Source of the DNA: Tricholoma matsutake
Taxonomy: Eukaryota; Basidiomycota; Agaricomycetes; Agaricales; Tricholomataceae
Direction of reading: 5' to 3'
Assembly: GCA_026075535.2 (NCBI GenBank)
Contig: AP026538.1
Span: forward strand, 5,208,001 to 5,272,000
Length of the DNA stretch: 64,000 nt
Shown here: positions 1 through 9,720 of the stretch, piece by piece
Layout of the letters: every line of letters begins with the position of its first letter
How positions within the stretch are numbered: position 1 is the first letter of the stretch
Notes under the pieces: model-generated
Database searches by the model: none
Seen by the model: the letters and a program-made list of their open reading frames with translations, nothing else
Told to the model about the DNA's origin: nothing
Position numbers and translations under genes: made by a program

Positions 1-480
1 AATGATAACAATGGACACTGACAGGTGACAAACCACACCCACCCTCCCCATCCAACTGGGATATGGTGGGGTTAGGAAGGCACAGAGGGATTCTGGGAGA
101 CCCCTAGAGGAGGATACCCAACAGGTAAACACCCCCCTACCCATGCCATGTCACTAACCCCACCTAACCCCCCTGACCTAGGACCTACCACCACCATGAT
201 AATGCACCCAACAACAAATGAGGAGGAGATGATTGGCAAGGGGACAGGCAGGGCAGCAAACACCACCACAATGGCATGACAAGGACACGGATGGGGATGG
301 GATGACAATGACAACAATGACAGGAGGTGCGCCCAAGAGACATCAACATCTCTTGGGCTGTAAGTATATTCTTTTTTATTTATTTATTTTTTATTCTTAC
401 TGACTAATGTTTTTAGGTTCTAATTAAGACTGGCATGATGTCATGACTGCCACCCCCCTCTCACTTGCAAACACAAGTGG
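1..480 (+). mobile_element. Family-A element fragment (A0)
   Basis: Truncated copy, in the opposite orientation to the other family-A copies. It holds a perfect 10-bp-arm hairpin (GCCCAAGAGA / TCTCTTGGGC, 331-358), followed at once by an intron-like unit, and a C-run/G-run hairpin at about 452-486 (CCCCCCTC..AGTGGGGGG). The inner parts match the core modules of the copies at 3.0, 12.9 and 28.1 kb. No terminal repeat is seen at either end. The left side runs off the window. No frame looks protein-coding with confidence. Confidence 0.6.
360..416 (+). other. Intron-like unit of A0
   Basis: GTAAGT lies directly after the hairpin arm, followed by a T-rich stretch, a branch-like CTGACTAAT and TTTTAG. 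Length is 57 nt, typical of basidiomycete introns. The same order (hairpin, GTAAGT, T-run, CTAAC, AG) recurs in the other family-A copies on their minus strand. Confidence 0.5.
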
Positions 481-690
481 GGGGTTCTTAGTATAATAAA
501 TAGTTATTAATGTAGTTGAATTTATATAATATAATGTATATATACTTGGGAGTCATATGAAACCCTGTGAGAATTGACACCCACCAGTACCCACCAGTAC
601 CCATGGGTTGGCAGGTTACTACCCATGTGGGTATGGGTATGGGTAGAGCTCTGCATACCCATGGGAGTACCTGTGCCATTACCTACAGGG
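481..690. repeat. AT-rich junction and TACCCATG-rich repeat
   Basis: 481-560 is AT-rich with no gene. 560-685 carries repeated CCCATGGG/TACCCATG words and a GTACCTGTGCC end resembling the termini of hAT-like element E (32189-33914). It may be a truncated E-type end. No coding sequence is seen. Confidence 0.35.
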
Positions 691-2400
691 GATGGTGTTC
701 CCTGTGATGGTACTATCTGATCACAAGAACCTGATGTACTTCTTACAGGGACAGAAACTGAACTGATGACAGGCTAGTAGATGGAGCATCTACCTGCCAC
801 AATTCGACTTAAACCTACAGCATGTGCCAGGATTGCAAATGGTGCAATCCAATGCCCTGTCACAAAGGGCAGACCACATAGCCAAAGAAGATACTGATAA
901 CAAGGACAAGACAATCCTCCCTGATGAATTATTTGTGAAGACAATTGACATGGAACTCCAGGGAGCCCTGGTAACTGTGATTATGAAGGACAACCTCATA
1001 AATGACACCTTATGAGCCCTGAAGAACAACAGAACCCCCCCCAATCAAATCTGCATTAGAGGATTGGAAATTTGAAGAAGGGCTGCTCTTCTTCAAGGAC
1101 AGATGCTACATACCACGGGATGAAAAACTGCAATGGGTGATCATACAAAAGTACCATAACAGCATCATGACAGGACACCCCAGACAATGGCAAATAATCA
1201 AACTGATCCGACAAGCCAGGAATGGGCAACCTGATAAAGAAGTATGTCAAAGGATGTGCAAAATGCCAACAGATGAAAGTGAACACTCACCTGATGACCC
1301 CACCACCAACACTGATAAAATCAGATGCCAGCAGACTGTTTGAGCTGGTAATGATGGATTTCATTATGGACCTGCCCATGATAAATGGATACATGGTTGT
1401 GGTAGACCATGGTCTTATGAAGGGGGTAATTTTTATCCCTTGCATGAAGACAATCAATGCACTGGATGCTGCAGACCTCTACCTATGCCATGTATACACA
1501 AGATTTGGACTCCCCAGAAGAATTATCTCAGACAGAGACCCCCAATTCAAATCCAAACTCTTCCAAGAACTCAGACAGCTGCTTGGAATCAAGCTATCTA
1601 TGAGCACTGCCTACCACCCCCAGACCAATGGAGAAACCAAGTGGGTAAACTAAGAACTGGAGGTTTACCTCCACATGTTCTGCTCGAACAAACCAGAGGA
1701 TTGGGAACATTATCTTCCAACAGCAGAATTTGTGCACAACCAGAAGATGCACTTTGCAGTAAAACACTCACCATTCTACTTGACTACTTGATGATGGGAT
1801 ATCAACCACATGCTATCCCCACCCCCTATAAAAAGACAAATGTACTGGCCACTGCACAAAGACTCCAAGAGCTTCTATCTGCAAGAAGAGAAGCACTCAC
1901 TGCACATGAACTGGCCTGACAAACAACGGCTTCCCAAATGAAGGGGCAATATGAACCATTCAAGGTTGGAGAGCGAGTATGGCTCAACTCCAAGAACCTG
2001 AAGATCGGCTACCCAACAAGAAAATGGGTGCCAAAATGAGAAGGGCCCTTCAAGATCAAAGAAGCCCTGTCAAAACTGACTTACCAATTGAAACTGCCAC
2101 CAAGATGGAAATTCACCCAGTCTTCCATGTGGCTTTACTCACATGATACCATGAAAACAATACTCATGGACAAAACTTCCTGACTCCTCCACCTGACCTT
2201 GTGGAGGGAGAAAATGAATATGAAGTGGAAGTGATCATCATGCACATGAAGCACAGCAAAGGACACTGTTACCTTTTGTGAAATGGGTTGGCTACCCTAC
2301 ATCCAAGAACACATGGGAACCCAAATCCAACCTGAAGAATGCACCCAAGATCCTCATGGCATATGAGAAAAGACATTGCCTGTAGGAAGAAGCTACATGC
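690..2400 (+). pseudogene. Ty3/gypsy pol, 3' half (RNase H end, integrase, chromodomain)
   Basis: Decayed C-terminal half of a chromodomain-type Ty3/gypsy polyprotein. In order it shows the end of RNase H (SDHKNLMYFL at about 718-745, then a QHVPGLQM-like connection), the integrase zinc region (about 1135-1290, with CAKCQQM), the integrase core with DFIMDLP, SDRDPQF and the TAYHPQTNGET signature (1350-1640), and a chromodomain-like stretch reading FVKWVGYPTSKNTWEP at about 2273-2325. At least two frameshifts (about 1220 and 1650-1920) and several stops break it. The neighbouring CpG-poor sequence suggests old age. It continues into 2480-3022, and its LTR is at 5196. Confidence 0.85.
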
Positions 2401-2479
2401 CTCTACCCTCTTGACAGAACCACAACCAACAACAACACCCCCAATTCCAGCTGAGCAATGATTCACCCAAGCCTACCTA

Positions 2480-3022
2480 TGAAACTGATTGAACACTGAT
2501 GCCCTTCACATTCACCTCACCCATGACCCACCAAAATACCATCTTGCCAGGATGTGCTTCTACTACCAGAGCACAATCAACCAGATGGAACAAAATCCAA
2601 TGAACAATGCAGAAGCACTGGGGATCAAGCAGACAATCCTATGGAGAACTGGAAGATCATGCCTAGGGCACCTGAGATAATAGATCTCACCACTGAACCC
2701 AAACCAAGGACCACCCAGCCACCCTGGTTCCCTCCACACATGAGATGTGCCAGATGTTTTATCTGCCACCAGGTAAACCATTTTGGCCTGATTTGCCAAA
2801 GACATGTTTGCAAGCACTGCAAACAATGAGGACCCAGACACTACAGTGTGAACTATCTGGAGAAACTTTGGAGAAACAAAGAAGCCAATCAAAGAGAAGC
2901 AGAACAGTGACACTGGTCTTATCTCAATTCAAGGTATGACAATTTTGATGATGACACAATGGGAAACATGACAGGAGAACCCCATGGGAGGATTTAAGAA
3001 GCAGGCAAATCCTGGATGATGG
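2480..3022 (+). pseudogene. Gypsy polyprotein C-terminal tail with Cys/His motif
   Basis: Continuation of the same gypsy polyprotein beyond the chromodomain. The readable part (about 2655-2850) has IIDLTTEPKPR, then a Cys/His cluster (CARCFICHQVNHFGLICQ, then CKHCKQ) that looks like a degenerate zinc knuckle. A TGA at about 2827 interrupts it. Family-A element A1 is inserted at its 3' end, and the sequence resumes after 4790. The functional assignment is inference from position and Cys spacing. Confidence 0.5.
3014..3022. repeat. Left target-site duplication of A1
   Basis: GGATGATGG precedes A1 and recurs exactly at 4791-4799. Either 8 or 9 bp can be counted, because the ninth base may belong to the element end. 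Confidence 0.75.
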
Positions 3023-4083
3023 TAAACTTTGCACTCCCCCCCATATTCCTATCGGAGTCCTAGGAGTCCGAGTTTTCTGATAAGAGTCCAATCAGAATCT
3101 GATAGGAGTCCTACTTGTCTGACACTAGTCCTAGGAGTCCAATCGGAATGTATCTTGATGACCATGTACTTTTATTTCCAAGAAATTCCTAGTAAATTCT
3201 GAGTAAAGTCCTATGCAATTCCAACAGGTAGTAGTCAGAATACCACACCATTTCGGAAGACTTAACTTGAAATATGTAATATAAAGTCCATTTAAAGCAC
3301 TTAGGATTAGTTCACTTATTTTTAACCTCTCTCACAAGAGCTCGAAAAAAAATTGTTGAGACCTCACATCTTCGCGAGGGAGTAGATAACTAATATAGAT
3401 TTTTTTTTAAAAACCCCACCAAATGTGAGGGGGAGAATTAATTATACTATTTAATTATACTATTTTAAATTCTACAAAAAAAACCCACCCCCTGGCGAAA
3501 CAGGGGGGGGATGGTGGTGTGTTGTGTCAGCTGTCTCATCAGCCCTTTTCCATCATTTCCCCTCCCTCTTGTCTCCATTGTGTCTCGCCTCTCTCACCTC
3601 GCCTCCCCTGTGGCTTCCCTCCCCTCCCTCATCTCCCCTCCCTCCTCTTCTGGTTGTCGTCTCCCTTTCCCCTTGTTGTTTCATCCCCCCCCCCCTCGTC
3701 ACCCTTGTAGTTCATCCCCCTCATTGTCTGCACCCACAAACCACCCTATGGGCAGCTGCTTGTAGGCATGTCATTTGGTGCCATCGTCGTCCCTCCATGC
3801 TGTTCCCATGCTCTCGCACCCCATATACACCCCACGAGCAGTTGCCCACAGCGGTGATGGGGGGTGCTGGATGTCATCATGTTGTGGCATGAGGGGAGGG
3901 GTCGGGTGGTGCTTACTGGGTGGGTATTCCCCTTCTGGGGTCTCCTGGTGTTGCTCCCTGCGCTCCTGACCACGATTGATACCCTCACATCCTGTTTTGA
4001 TGGGGAGGAGGGGGGTTGCCAGGGGCATCGTTGGGTGTGCATTTGGCTCACGTCAGTCCATCATTACTCATGTAGATTAGAAC

Positions 4084-4149
4084 CTAGAAACAAAACAAAT
4101 GAATTAGTTAGTTTACAAAAGTAAAAAATGAATGAAAAAAAAAACTTAC
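4084..4149 (-). other. Intron-like unit of A1
   Basis: Read on the minus strand: GTAAGT, long T-run, AAACTAACTAATTC branch-like sequence, then CTAG. Length is 66 nt. It is preceded on that strand by the hairpin at 4154-4181. Confidence 0.5.
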
Positions 4150-4153
4150 TATG

Positions 4154-4181
4154 GCCCAAACGACGATTGCATCATTTGGGC
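4154..4181 (-). repeat. Hairpin beside the 5' splice-like site (A1)
   Basis: Arms GCCCAAACGA and TCATTTGGGC pair with few mismatches around a short loop. The hairpin ends 4 bases from the GTAAGT of the minus-strand intron-like unit. Equivalent hairpins occur at 331-358, 14166-14199, 14540-14567 and 28885-28917. Confidence 0.6.
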
Positions 4182-4424
4182 ATTGTTCGGCATCGAAACC
4201 AATCGTTTCCGGTCTTGGGGGCTCATCTAGAGATGGGGGTGAAGTGGGAGTGGTGGGAGTTGCTGGGTTGAGGTGGTTGAGGTGGGGGGGATGGAGGTGG
4301 CATGCTTGTCATCATTGGTGGTGGTGGTGGGAGTTGATGAGCTGGCAGGTGTGATGACGTGGCTATGTGCTTTGTCATCACACCCACAGGAATGGTATGT
4401 AGTGTAGTATGATCACTTACCTGT

Positions 4425-4505
4425 AATGACTGTTTAGCCTAATGGTATTGTTGTCGGTTTATGCTTACATAATCTTCTGTAGTTAAGTGTTCAATTCTCG
4501 TGTGT
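4425..4505 (+). promoter_or_regulatory. tRNA-like module (A1, right)
   Basis: A-box-like TAGCCTAATGG (4435-4445) and a weaker B-box-like TGTTCAATTCT (4488-4498), about 43 bases apart. The module reads outward toward the right end. It cannot fold as a complete tRNA, so a Pol III promoter-like or tRNA-derived relic is inferred. Confidence 0.4.
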
Positions 4506-4790
4506 GCATTTAATTTTTCATACTATATTACTAAGCAAGGCTGCTTTCATTCCTATCGGAATCCTATGTTGTCTGATGTCTTAGCATAACTTCGGACTAG
4601 TCCTATGTGATTTCTATGATCGGAAATTCCTAATAAATTCCGATAGTTTGATCGGACTCTGATTGGACTACATTGGACTGGACTAGAATTAAATGTGCCA
4701 TTTCATGTCAATTTGGCCAGTGAAAATGACATCGGAATCATCAGAATCATCAGATTCCTATAGGAATACAGGGGGGAGTGTAAAGACCTC

Positions 4791-5195
4791 GGATGATGGC
4801 ACGAAAAGCAAACTAATGCTCATGGGAATTGACATCATTGCCATTGTCATCAGCTCAACCTTGGCTGTAGCAACAGCCTTGACCTTTCCCTTCTGCCTCT
4901 ATGCTATCTTTCAACCATGACCCAAATCCCTGATCACTGATATTGAATTCTCAATTCTATGACACCCTAGAGGGGCACCCCCTTCTAACAATACCACTGA
5001 CTCCCTGATACAACTGCCAGAGGCAGCACAAACCAGAAGAGCCCAATCATGGTCTGAGTTTGGACATGAACTATTCCTCCACTGCATACCCTGACCCTGA
5101 CCCAACCATATTTCCTGACTGCACCCATCAGACCCAGAAGAAGAAATGAAGATATAGGTCAAGATTTGGAATCTTCAACCATAACAGGGGGGTAA
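4791..5195 (+). pseudogene. 3' tail of the interrupted gypsy element with polypurine tract
   Basis: Resumes the gypsy sequence cut by A1, starting with the second GGATGATGG copy. Short readable pieces (for example DTLEGHPLLTIPLTP at about 4960) lie between stops. It ends in a purine tract (AGGGGGGTAA, 5189-5198), as expected just before a 3' LTR. No domain is recognised. Confidence 0.5.
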
Positions 5196-5650
5196 TGTTA
5201 CAATTTTCCTTGTAACATGTGAGACCTGACAGACCTGAGAGACCCAATGACCATCTCCAGACAGGAGGCACCCTTGATGCATGCAGACTCCATGCTTTAC
5301 AATCACCTTCAGACAGAAGGCACCCCCAACATGCTGCACCACAACACCCCTTGACATTGTATCCATGACATCAGATCCATGACATCGGACTCATTATTCC
5401 CTGACATGCTGTGCTGCAGCATTCCATGACATCAGATGCCTCACACTAGGCATGAGGACTATTCTTACTTGATAACCATCATATGTTCTGATTGGTTGAT
5501 AAGGACATTCAACTCTAGTATAAGTACTGTGAGTAGTAGTAGTGATGTCCTTAGTTTAGATCTAGGCAAATCACAGCTCTAACTTGCAACTCACAAACTC
5601 TACTAAGGAAGTCCCTTAGTACATGAACCCAAATGACTCTATGCAGAAGG
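5196..5650 (+). repeat. Gypsy LTR (3' LTR of the 690-5195 element)
   Basis: Begins TGTTACAATTTTCC directly after the polypurine tract. A TATA-like TAGTATAAGTACTG lies near 5515. About 300 bp of it is found inverted at 9225-9602, showing it is a dispersed repeat. The right boundary is uncertain because no clear terminal CA with a duplication was found. Confidence 0.65.
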
Positions 5651-6599
5651 CCTCCTAGAGTGCACTGTTGGCCTTACATCAGAAGCTCCAAGTAAGACCA
5701 GTGACAAATGACCTCTCAAGGAAGCACCTCAAGAAGACTTGACAGATTGAGTGGTTGAGGCTTCACCCTTAACATCAACAACTCCAGTGAAACCAGTGAG
5801 CCACTCAAAGAGTAGATGCAATACTTGGGACAGTGAACACACACTGCTGAGCTTATGTGATATCCAATTTTGTACATCTGACATTTGTCATTGTTGTTGT
5901 TGCCATGTCAGTGTCATCGCTGTATTTCCTCAGCTGTTATGTGTTGTTAGTAGTCAATGTCACGCAGCTTGTTGATTCTAGCATGTATATTTTGTTGTGC
6001 TCGTGAAGTTGTAAGTAGGATAGAAATTAAAATTTGATGATTCAAATATTTTAGGGTGTTGTTTGCAGTGCATCGGGGGACCCCTCAACCCCCTTTCCTT
6101 TCCCTGCAGTGCCTCAATACCCTCTCCTTTTTAGAACAATGTTTTTTGTCATTCTTGAAACTCTTGCCACCTTCAGGACAACTGCGCATCGATCCCTCAG
6201 GTAGTTGTGGAGGGATTGGTAGGATGGGTGCTTTGGGGATGTTGGAGGAATCATTATGCACTCTTGAGGGCATAGGTTGTTGGAAACCAGATGTGTGCCT
6301 TGTCAGAACTCCAGGAGGATTGTTTACTGACAATTTTTGACAACTTCCATCATTCTCCAGGTCTGGCACTCAATGCAACCGCATCATGTTTATTTTGAGT
6401 TCTGTGGCTCGGTTGTCTGGACATGGCTCCGCTTCCTCAGCATCAACAAGCCCTAAACCTCATCTCTCCACCCCAGCCAGTGGTGCAGCTTGATGCATGC
6501 ATTATTATAGTTGTTACACAATGCTTATTATACATTAATTCAACTTCAATTCTCTTCAATTCTAATTAATTGTTGCTTTGGTTATCATCTCTAATAGGG
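5651..6599. other. No recognised gene
   Basis: Contains a 94-codon open stretch on the minus strand (6085-6369), rich in Pro, Ser, Arg and Lys, which I do not recognise. It overlaps a similar-sized plus-strand frame and may be chance. The rest has TGTTGTTGTTG-type simple sequence (about 5889) and AT-rich sequence (6510-6560). Confidence 0.5.
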
Positions 6600-7371
6600 C
6601 TAATGGATCTTATAAGATTCCTTACACTTTTCTTTCCACTGTGGTTGAAATTGAATGAGATCATGTTGTTGATTCTGAGATGAACTTTCCGAGCCTGCAG
6701 CACCCTCTTCATTCAAACCATGTGCCACCTTGCCACTTGACACAGTTGCCTCATTTGTCCCAAGTTTGAATGAATCATGGACTGCATGATAAATATGTAC
6801 TTTGAGATTGTAATCCTCTGAATAAATTGCAAGACTTACATTGACTTCCTTCAACTGCATTAAGCCATTCTTGAATGCACTGCACCATTTGAACCTTCAT
6901 TCCTAGCAAGATTGCTGTAATCTTTTTGAGTGCACGTGCAATAGTATCCTCCACCACCTGCCATTCCATCAGAGCTGTCACAAGATCAGTGTCATTGAGT
7001 GCTTGCATTTTGGGTCTGTCAAGGTAAGCAATGGTTTTATGGTTCTGATGGTTGGAACATTCTGCCGGCAGTTCCACATCCAATTCATGGCCTGCATCCT
7101 GTGGATCAGACTGAATTGTTGAATCTGGGACCACATCAGATGAGTATGGTGAATGGAAGTGAGTATGTCGCTGATAATGTTTAACTTTGATAATAGTCCA
7201 TATATGTATTCGGTGCACCTTTTTTTGCTCTTGACAATGTTCTGGTACCCTTGTTTGATGGCACAATGACAATTCCTGCAAAATATGAGGTGGAGCATTG
7301 TCCAATGAAGATGAAGATTGATCTTCTGTGGGTGAGGATTCTTTGTCACCAAGGTCACTGTCTTCAATCAT
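6600..7371 (-). CDS. Unrecognised minus-strand ORFs, possibly one broken gene
   Basis: Two overlapping minus-strand frames: 6775-7371 (198 codons, acidic start MIEDSDLGDKESSPTED) and 6600-6860 (86 codons, MQLKEVNVSLAIYSEDYN). The first has a helical stretch DTDLVTALMEWQVVEDTIAR. The pair might be one coding region split by a frameshift near 6850. It lies just downstream, on the same strand, of the MULE pseudogene at 8007-8930, so it could be the C-terminal part of that transposase or a separate gene. I do not recognise the family. Confidence 0.35.
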
Positions 7372-7679
7372 GTCCTTGTTGGAAGAGTCAGCTTCATCTT
7401 CAGAGAGATCAGGATCATTTTTGAGGCTGGTAAGCCATTTTTTAATGTGCTTGTCATGCTCAGGAGTCAGAAGCTGAGGGGAGGGAGGCTGTGTGTAGAC
7501 ATGGATTCAGTTGACAGGGAGTTGTTATTCTCAAGGCTGGATGACCCTGATGAAGTTGCCAATTGTGTCTGTCTGACTCAGAGTTTGACAATGCACAGGT
7601 TTGTACAATAGTCCTTCATCTCCTGGGAATGATGAAGCTTCTCAAAAAATTCAGGAATTACTTTTGTGACAAGCAGGTG

Positions 7680-7850
7680 TAGAGAATCAATCCTAGATAA
7701 GAATAGACTCAGTCAATGTATAATTGACTCTATATGAGCGAATAGTACCTAGATAAGAATAGACTACGGTACTATTAATAATCCTGTATGTAAGGTTCTA
7801 TGGAACGTTACTCACCTCAGTCGATGTATAATTGACTGAGGTGTCTAACT
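7680..7850. repeat. Direct repeats and hairpins
   Basis: CCTAGATAAGAATAGACT occurs at about 7692 and 7751. Two related hairpins are present: GACTCAGTCAATG..ATTGACTC (about 7705-7730) and CCTCAGTC..GACTGAGG (about 7815-7841), both enclosing TGTATAATT. This could be part of an LTR or MITE end. No gene is seen. Confidence 0.5.
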
Positions 7851-8006
7851 AATATTGTGGGGTATATATACTAGAAGTCATAAAGGTAACCAAAAGATGA
7901 GTATAAAGGGGATGTGCCAAAAGACTTGTTGATAATGCTGACATGCCATAAAGGGATGTCGGTGATGGGATCAAATGAATGCATCATTGGATATGACGAT
8001 ACCCAT

Positions 8007-8930
8007 TCACGGTGTATATTTCAACAGCAGGAGGATCCACATGCCAATATGAGGGAGCCTTCCACAGTGCTGAAATGGGGGGAAGTAATCATTTTTGATA
8101 TGACCATTGAATGATTCAAGTGGGTTCATTGTACATGCAACTGCTGAGATTGGAATACTCAGTCTTTGAGAAGCTTTGATGCTAGCAAGAGACCATGAAT
8201 GCCAATAAACCTCAACACTGATGTATCCATTGAAGTAGGCAAGGAATGTGAGTACTGCCTTTGATTGAGCCGTTGAGATTGTGTTTCTCTTCCTGCCTAG
8301 ACTCTCCCAGTATTGTTTCTCATTGTGATAGAGCTGCACTGCCTTGGTATATGCAGTGACATCCTGGAGTTGGATGGAAAGAAATTTGCCAAGCCTTGAG
8401 CACACAGCCTTGCAATCCTTGCCTTTTGGAACAGGTCCAAGTGATCTATTCAATTTATTTTGCCAGGCCTGCCATACATGGAAGATGCAGAGCAGAAGAA
8501 GAAGTATCCCTGGCCAGTAAGCTGTGAGTGCTGACCATTGCATGGGTCATTATCTGTGTTCCTGATTCAAAAGTTGAAAGATTCACCCAGATCATTTGTG
8601 CCCATTTTAGCCTTGTGAATGTGAATTCCAAACAACCAAGTCAAGAGTGTTGTGTTATAGTCTGTGTTGGTTGCCTTAGCCATGTCTCTAGCTGTGAACA
8701 GAATGAACATGATCAGGATGCCCTTGTCATTGTCATCAAGTGCCATTAGAATTAGCAGAAGAGCTCAAGCGGAAGAAAAAGTCCATCAGCACTTGCTTAT
8801 GGTGTCTGAATTGCCAAGCAGCTGCCTTCATCTCTAGAGTAACAATAATCATTTCAAATCTGTCACTGTTATCCCTCCACTCCTTTCTTCCTGTTCCAAA
8901 AAAAAAAGATTCAAATGGCAATGGAGAAAT
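8007..8930 (-). pseudogene. MULE-type transposase, broken
   Basis: Minus-strand remnant of a Mutator-like (MULE) transposase. The upstream part (about 8740-8930) reads AWQFRHHKQVLMD, the usual start of the MULE catalytic core. Next comes LFTARDMAKATNTDY with GIHIHKAKMGT (about 8580-8700), then CIFHVWQAWQNKLNR (about 8450-8480), matching the catalytic C..H region in which CxxHxxxAW-type motifs occur. Near the end is NPLESFNGHIKNDYF (about 8065-8110). Stops and shifts at about 8530 and 8740 separate the pieces. Normal family proteins are far longer and carry a SWIM zinc finger, which I do not see here. Neighbouring sequence is other dead transposons. Confidence 0.75.
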
Positions 8931-9011
8931 CCAATGATTGGCAAAAGCAATTCAAAAATGATATTGCAGGGATTAACCAATCTCTGCAACAACTAGTGTT
9001 TGCAGGTCCAG

Positions 9012-9224
9012 TCCACCTTTTCTATTTTTAGGTTATTATGTGATTTTTGCAGTCTTCACATATACTGGGCATTGGCAAACATGGGGTCCTTAGAGTTTTC
9101 TCTTTGGATTTCCCTTTGCTAGGTGCACCTCCAATTCCTGTAATACATATGTACTATAATTTTAACTTTGGATTTCCCTTTTCTAGTCCATTAATTAAGT
9201 GGCCTCTAAGGTTGCCCTTATAGT
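9012..9224 (+). repeat. Truncated, diverged LTR related to the young gypsy element
   Basis: Matches the last roughly 200 bp of the LTRs at 22033-22458 and 27654-28079, including CTTCACATATACTGGGCAT, two copies of GGATTTCCCTTTGCTAG-like sequence and the end GGTTGCCCTTATAG. Many differences are C-to-T or G-to-A. The 5' half is missing and the right end abuts the inverted LTR fragment at 9225. It is an old relic of the family still represented by a fresh copy at 22 kb. Confidence 0.8.
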
Positions 9225-9602
9225 TATCAAGTAAGAATAGCATAACAATAGTCCTCATGCCTAGTGCGAGGCATCTGATGTCACAGAGTGCTGCAGCACA
9301 GCATGTCAGGGAATAATGAAAGATAAGCCTCATGCCTAGCATGTGGCATCCAATGTCATAGATCTGATGTCAAGGATCTGATGTCAAGGAGTGCTGCTGC
9401 ACAGCATGTCAAGTGTGGGAGTCTGATATCATGGATCCAATGTCAAGGGGTGTTGTGGTGCAGCATGTTGGGGGTGCCTTCTGTCTGAAGGTGATTGTAA
9501 AGCATGGAGTCTGCATGTGTCGAGGGTGCCTCCTGTCTGGAGGTGGTCATTGGGTCTCTCAGGTCTGTCAGGTCTTGCATGTTACAAGGAAAATTGTAAC
9601 AG
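9225..9602 (-). repeat. Inverted copy of the 5196 LTR
   Basis: The reverse complement aligns with the LTR starting at 5196 (TGTTACAATTTTCCTTGTAAC at the 9602 end), with an internal extra segment of CATGACATCAGATCC-like tandem words (about 9330-9420). It is truncated at 9225, where it joins the other LTR fragment. Confidence 0.8.
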
Positions 9603-9720
9603 TCGATGTTGATAGAGATGTAGTACTCAAGGCAGCTGTTGACAGGCACATTAAAGTGGGAAGTGTTCTCATTGGAGTGGTAGTTAGGGGAGATGCTGCA
9701 GCTGATTGGGGACATAAGTG

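Larger units (their letters stand above)
3023..4790 (-). mobile_element. Family-A TIR element, copy A1
   Basis: Complete element of about 1.77 kb. The left end is TAAACTTTGCACTCCCCCC and the right end is GGGGGGAGTGTAAAGACCTC, forming short inverted repeats flanked by the GGATGATGG duplication. Subterminal zones at both ends are built from CGGAGTCCTAG / CTATCGGAATCCTATG-like words. Inner modules: C/G-run hairpins (about 3405-3510), two copies of the GAGCAGNNGC palindrome (about 3733-3765 and 3828-3858), an intron-like unit with its hairpin, and a tRNA-like module at the right. No transposase is seen, so it is probably mobilised in trans. The 8-9 bp duplication fits hAT or MULE chemistry, but the terminal sequence is not a typical hAT end. 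Confidence 0.8.

Noticed and set aside
3511..3892. Protein-coding gene in the pyrimidine-rich stretch of A1
   Set aside because: Open in several overlapping frames at once because of low-complexity TCC/CCT sequence; no domain.
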